A stretch of 64,000 bases of DNA from Hydractinia symbiolongicarpus. Its lineage: Eukaryota; Cnidaria; Hydrozoa; Anthoathecata; Hydractiniidae. Positions 63,939 through 64,000 of the stretch are shown one piece after another. Location of the stretch: assembly GCF_029227915.1 (NCBI RefSeq), contig NC_079884.1, positions 5,024,001 through 5,088,000 on the forward strand, in the 5' to 3' direction. The translations under genes were made by a program, and so were the position numbers. Below the pieces are notes generated by a model. That model had not been told where the DNA came from and did no database searches. It saw only the letters and a program-made list of their open reading frames with translations. Position 1 is the stretch's first letter, and each line of letters begins with the position of its first letter.

Positions 63939-64000
63939 CCGGCTTGGCCCGTATATTCAAAAGTATACAAAGAAAGTACCCAGGGAGTAAACTCATTTCC
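63939..64000. repeat. Array continues past the right edge
   Basis: After 63,938 the sequence changes to the aaataccggc/gtatattc monomer type and the window ends within that monomer. The end of the array is not in this window. Confidence 0.9.

Larger units (their letters stand above)
1..64000. repeat. Satellite DNA array, about 203-bp monomer, head to tail
   Basis: The gaacgatt motif, the gatgagacgc motif and the GTATAC palindrome recur every 202-204 bases from the first base to the last, always in the same orientation, giving about 315 monomers. I saw no inverted copies and no interruption by other DNA. A reference monomer is 5270-5472 (exactly 203 bp). Its positions 1-100 are A/T-rich with T-tracts at about 7-12, 19-24, 52-55, 64-67 and 70-74. 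Positions 101-160 are G+C-rich and dense in CpG. Positions 161-203 carry GTATAC and the variable cccagggag/ccctgtgag segment. Because 203 is not a multiple of three, the reading frame shifts with every monomer, so the array is not coding. A centromeric or pericentromeric role is an inference from size and organisation. I do not recognise the satellite family. Confidence 0.98.

Noticed and set aside
1-64000. CRISPR array
   Set aside because: There are no unique spacers between short repeats. The entire 203-bp unit is repeated and all parts vary in the same way.
1-64000. Transposon or retroelement origin (terminal repeats, transposase, integrase)
   Set aside because: No terminal inverted or long terminal repeats, no target-site duplications, no coding remnants. 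A mobile-element ancestor of the monomer cannot be excluded but has no support here.
1-64000. Telomeric repeats, rRNA or tRNA genes, or non-satellite islands
   Set aside because: I scanned all lines by eye for breaks in the 203-bp rhythm and found only small indels and the truncated unit at 31,641-31,800.

Overview
The whole 64-kb window is one uninterrupted satellite DNA array. A unit of about 203 bp is repeated head to tail in a single orientation, about 315 times, and the array runs off both ends of the window. I found no unique sequence, transposon, gene, tRNA, rRNA or CRISPR array. The organism is a eukaryote, judged by the long tandem satellite with nucleosome-sized units and higher-order repeats. 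I do not recognise the satellite family and cannot name the species. CpG is not depleted: a hand count of one typical monomer (5270-5472) gives 13 CpGs at 38% G+C, which argues against heavy germline methylation.

Each monomer has two halves. Positions 1-100 (counting from the gaacgatt motif) are about 27% G+C and carry T- and A-tracts. Positions 101-160 are about 57% G+C and hold 9 of the 13 CpGs. A variable tail follows, with GTATAC and either cccagggag or ccctgtgag. Monomers differ by a limited set of linked variants, so blocks can be traced as they are copied.

The array is a patchwork of nested duplications, each a whole number of monomers long. From left to right: a pair of blocks 1,826 bp apart (0.1-3.3 kb); 5-mers of 1,012 bp (2.4-4.5 kb); a 9-mer followed by an 8-mer (3.7-7.1 kb); 5-mers of 1,015 bp growing into a 6-mer (6.7-9.9 kb); a further copy of the 9-mer (10.4-12.2 kb); a long duplication about 7.3 kb apart (11.6-15.9 and 18.9-23.2 kb), whose second copy contains a local 4-mer expansion (20.4-22.5 kb); 9-monomer-spaced blocks (22.8-27.4 kb); 3-mers (28.9-30.1 kb); one truncated monomer (31.6 kb); 12-, 4- and 11-mers (32.7-40.9 kb); 3-, 2- and 10-mers (40.9-43.9 kb); two nearly identical tandem 3,241-bp 16-mers (43.9-50.4 kb); an 8-mer pair (49-52.2 kb); a 6-mer pair (53-55.5 kb); mixed monomers (55.5-60.9 kb); and a final 8-mer pair (60.9-63.9 kb).

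Monomer types in the left part (to about 30 kb) differ from those in the right part, so homogenisation has been local. The array is a plausible centromeric or pericentromeric candidate, but sequence alone does not prove it. All open reading frames here are by-products of the repeat and none is annotated as a gene. Block coordinates were set by eye from diagnostic variants and may be off by tens of bases.
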